A DNA stretch of 64,000 nucleotides from the NCBI GenBank assembly GCA_029465975.1, contig CM055754.1, positions 4,835,104 to 4,899,103 on the forward strand, in the 5' to 3' direction. A model generated the notes under the pieces. That model had not been told where the DNA came from. It saw nothing but the letters and a program-made list of their open reading frames with translations, and did not search any database. Shown here piece by piece: positions 61,995-64,000 of the stretch; the stretch's first letter is position 1, and each line of letters begins with the position of its first letter. The position numbers and the translations under genes were made by a program. The DNA comes from Dallia pectoralis (Eukaryota > Chordata > Actinopteri > Esociformes > Umbridae).

Positions 61995-62220
61995 TTTCCT
62001 AGACGTTTCCTAGCCGATTCCCAGCCGTTTCCGAGCCGTTTCCCAGCCGTTTCCCAGCCGTTTCCCCAGCCGTTTCCCAGCCGTTTCCCAGCCGCTTCCC
62101 AGCCGTTTCCCAACCGTTTCCCAGCCGTTTCCAAGCCGTTTCCGAGCCGTTTCCCAGCCGCTTCCTAGCCGTTTTCTAGCCGTTTCCCAGCCGTTTCCTA
62201 GCCGTTTCCTAGCTGTTTTC
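61995..62220. repeat. 11-bp minisatellite
   Basis: The unit is 'cagccgtttcc' (11 bp), about 20 copies, with C/T/G changes in the 'cccag', 'ctag' and 'cgag' positions. The minus-strand frame remains open and reads an 11-residue repeat (GWETARKRLGN). It is treated as non-coding. Confidence 0.95.
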
Positions 62221-63248
62221 TTAATACCAACCGACAGCAGCATTAGGAGCCGACTGGGCAATGAGTATAACAGCCACTTATCGGTTTCACTGTAGGTAGA
62301 GGTGCGGGTAGAGGTGCGGGTTATCATACCCCGTGTCGTATCGTACCAGTACGCATGTGCACGTTCCTTCGGCCTGCCTCGACTGCACAGCCAATGACCT
62401 TTAACCTCTGGCTCACCCCGGCATGGTGCTAGGAGACAAAAGCTGAGTGGAGGAGCAAGGGAGGGAGACCGCGAAAGATAAAACATCTGCTGTCCTATAT
62501 GGGTTTGTCCCAGTATAAATGTGAGGCGTGGTGTTAGGTATGGTCTTGGAGAAAGACCTTTGACCCCGTTTATGGGGAGCAAATACTAATAACCAAAACT
62601 ATTGGATAATGTTCGTCCACACCAAGGTAGTGATACATGCAAGCACACCCACACATATTTTAGGATTATTTTTTACTTGCGTGGACATTTAAATCTTTCC
62701 TAACCTCTAAATGTAACTTTGTTACCCTAAACTGACAAATGCTCCTTCGCTACATTACATTGTTCTTGTCTTACCATTTATGTGAGTAATTTGTGTTTAG
62801 TAAAAAAAAAAGTTTAGTAAAGTATAAACACACACACACATTGGCCTCACAGAACTTTTGCAAGCCAACATAGGGCAGATCAGTCAAGGCTTGTTGGGAA
62901 TTGATGCAGACGTTTGTGTGCGTGTTTGCGTTGTAAAGTGTTTGTGTGTTTTCTTCGTACACAGTGTGTGTGTGTTTTCTTTATACACATAGTGTTTTCA
63001 CTCTGTCACACTTTTTTATAAATTACCAGGTAGTGTATTCACCAGGAATACAGAAACATCCTAATGGCACTGGAGAAACCCACTTCAAAAAGTCCGACTA
63101 GGTTTTTAAAATAACATTATTGCAGTATAACACTGAAAGCCCTTCTGATCTTAAATGACAGCTGTGAGGGAACAGTCATTGTATGTTTAAAGTCCCTGGG
63201 TTGGTCATCTGAGTCAGTATAGGAAAGGTATGTATGTTTTGTGCTTCA
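62221..63248. other. Non-genic stretch
   Basis: No gene recognised. AT-rich after 62580, with short CA and GT tracts near 62827-62841 and 62963-62974. Confidence 0.5.
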
Positions 63249-63672
63249 AGCTAACAAAATGTGCTTCACACAGCTAACAAAATGTGCTTCACACAGCTAA
63301 CAAAATGTGCTTCACACAGCTAACAAAATGTGCTTCACACAGCTAACAAAATGTGCTTCACACAGCTAACAAAATGTGCTTCACACAGCTAACAAAATGT
63401 GCTTCACACAGCTAACAAAATGTGCTACACACAGCTAACAAAATGTGCTTCACACAGCTAACAAAATGTCCTTCACACAGCTAACAAAATGTGCTTCACA
63501 CAGCTAACAAAATGTCCTTCACACAGCTAACAAAATGTGCTTCACACAGCTGACAAAATGTGCTTCACACAGCTAACAAAATGTCCTTCACACAGCTAAC
63601 AAAATGTGCTTCACACAGCTAACAAAATGTGCTTCACACAGCTAACAAAATGTGCTTCACACAGCTGACAAA
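63249..63672. repeat. 23-bp minisatellite, about 18 units
   Basis: The unit is 'agctaacaaaatgtgcttca' plus 'cac' (23 bp). The array is nearly perfect, with single-base variants: 'gtcctt' in three units, 'gctac' in one and 'gctgac' in two. High uniformity suggests recent expansion. Confidence 0.95.
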
Positions 63673-64000
63673 CGTAATATGTTAGGTGTGTTTCTTCCCA
63701 CTAAAATGTTAGGGACTGTCAAAAGGGAAACCTAAAAGCACACTCAGCACAAGTTGTTCTTGTCGATGTAAAAAAAAAACCCACATGGAAACATTATATA
63801 GCAGATTTCTGAGGCTACCATACCCAGAAAGAAATCAAGGCTCAAAGCTTTCAACGAGCTTCAGAAGTTCACACAGATTGTTTTATTAGTTAGGGCTTGA
63901 GACAAAGCCCAGGGTTGTAAAACATCATAAAACACTTATTTACATTAACTTCCTAAGTGTGTGTGTGTGTGTTTCTATTACATACAACCGTTTCCATGAA
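63673..64000. other. Non-genic end of window
   Basis: No gene recognised. A short (GT)n lies at 63957-63972. Confidence 0.5.

Overview
This window is nuclear DNA of a ray-finned fish. The evidence is two tandem TRIM35-like genes with the fish-type exon pattern, several degraded Tc1-like transposon copies, dispersed repeats of fish type, and very abundant (CA)n/(GT)n and (CT)n tracts. The texture (many long minisatellites, Tc1 relics) would suit a salmonid or pike relative, but the species cannot be fixed from sequence alone.

Layout. 1-21 kb is non-genic: microsatellites, a 1.37-kb minisatellite (6868-8236), a Tc1-like relic (9320-10018), fragments of a LINE-tail-like repeat (5729, 12107, 12185), and a 23-bp-unit minisatellite (18884-19972). 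A short terminal exon of an EF-hand gene lies at 21162-21243, followed by a 26-bp-unit minisatellite in its probable 3' UTR. The real gene content is at 25-32 kb: two complete six-exon genes on the + strand (24973-27353 and 29100-31999), each encoding RING, B-box, coiled coil and PRY/SPRY. Corresponding exons 2-5 have identical lengths (96, 231, 23 and 119 bp). A Tc1 relic sits between the genes and a MITE-like element lies in intron 1 of the second. A decayed B-box fragment at 33104-33176 is what remains of a third copy. 33-64 kb is again without recognisable genes: long GT compound arrays, minisatellites with units of 34, 18, 12, 20, 11 and 23 bp, a 470-bp CT tract, more Tc1 fragments, a reverse-transcriptase motif relic, and CpG-rich stretches around 41.6-42.2, 48.0-48.5 and 57.6-59.1 kb, one of which may be a promoter with a first exon.

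Function. The two TRIM35-like proteins are probably cytosolic E3 ubiquitin ligases from a family expanded in fish and often linked to innate immunity. Their catalytic ends are very similar and their substrate-binding SPRY ends have diverged, as expected for duplicates with different targets.

Most long open frames in this window are artefacts of tandem repeats and are not annotated as genes. I found no convincing new biological system. The best leads are the TRIM pair (with a GC-AG intron), the density of unrelated minisatellites, and a G-rich array with quadruplex potential.
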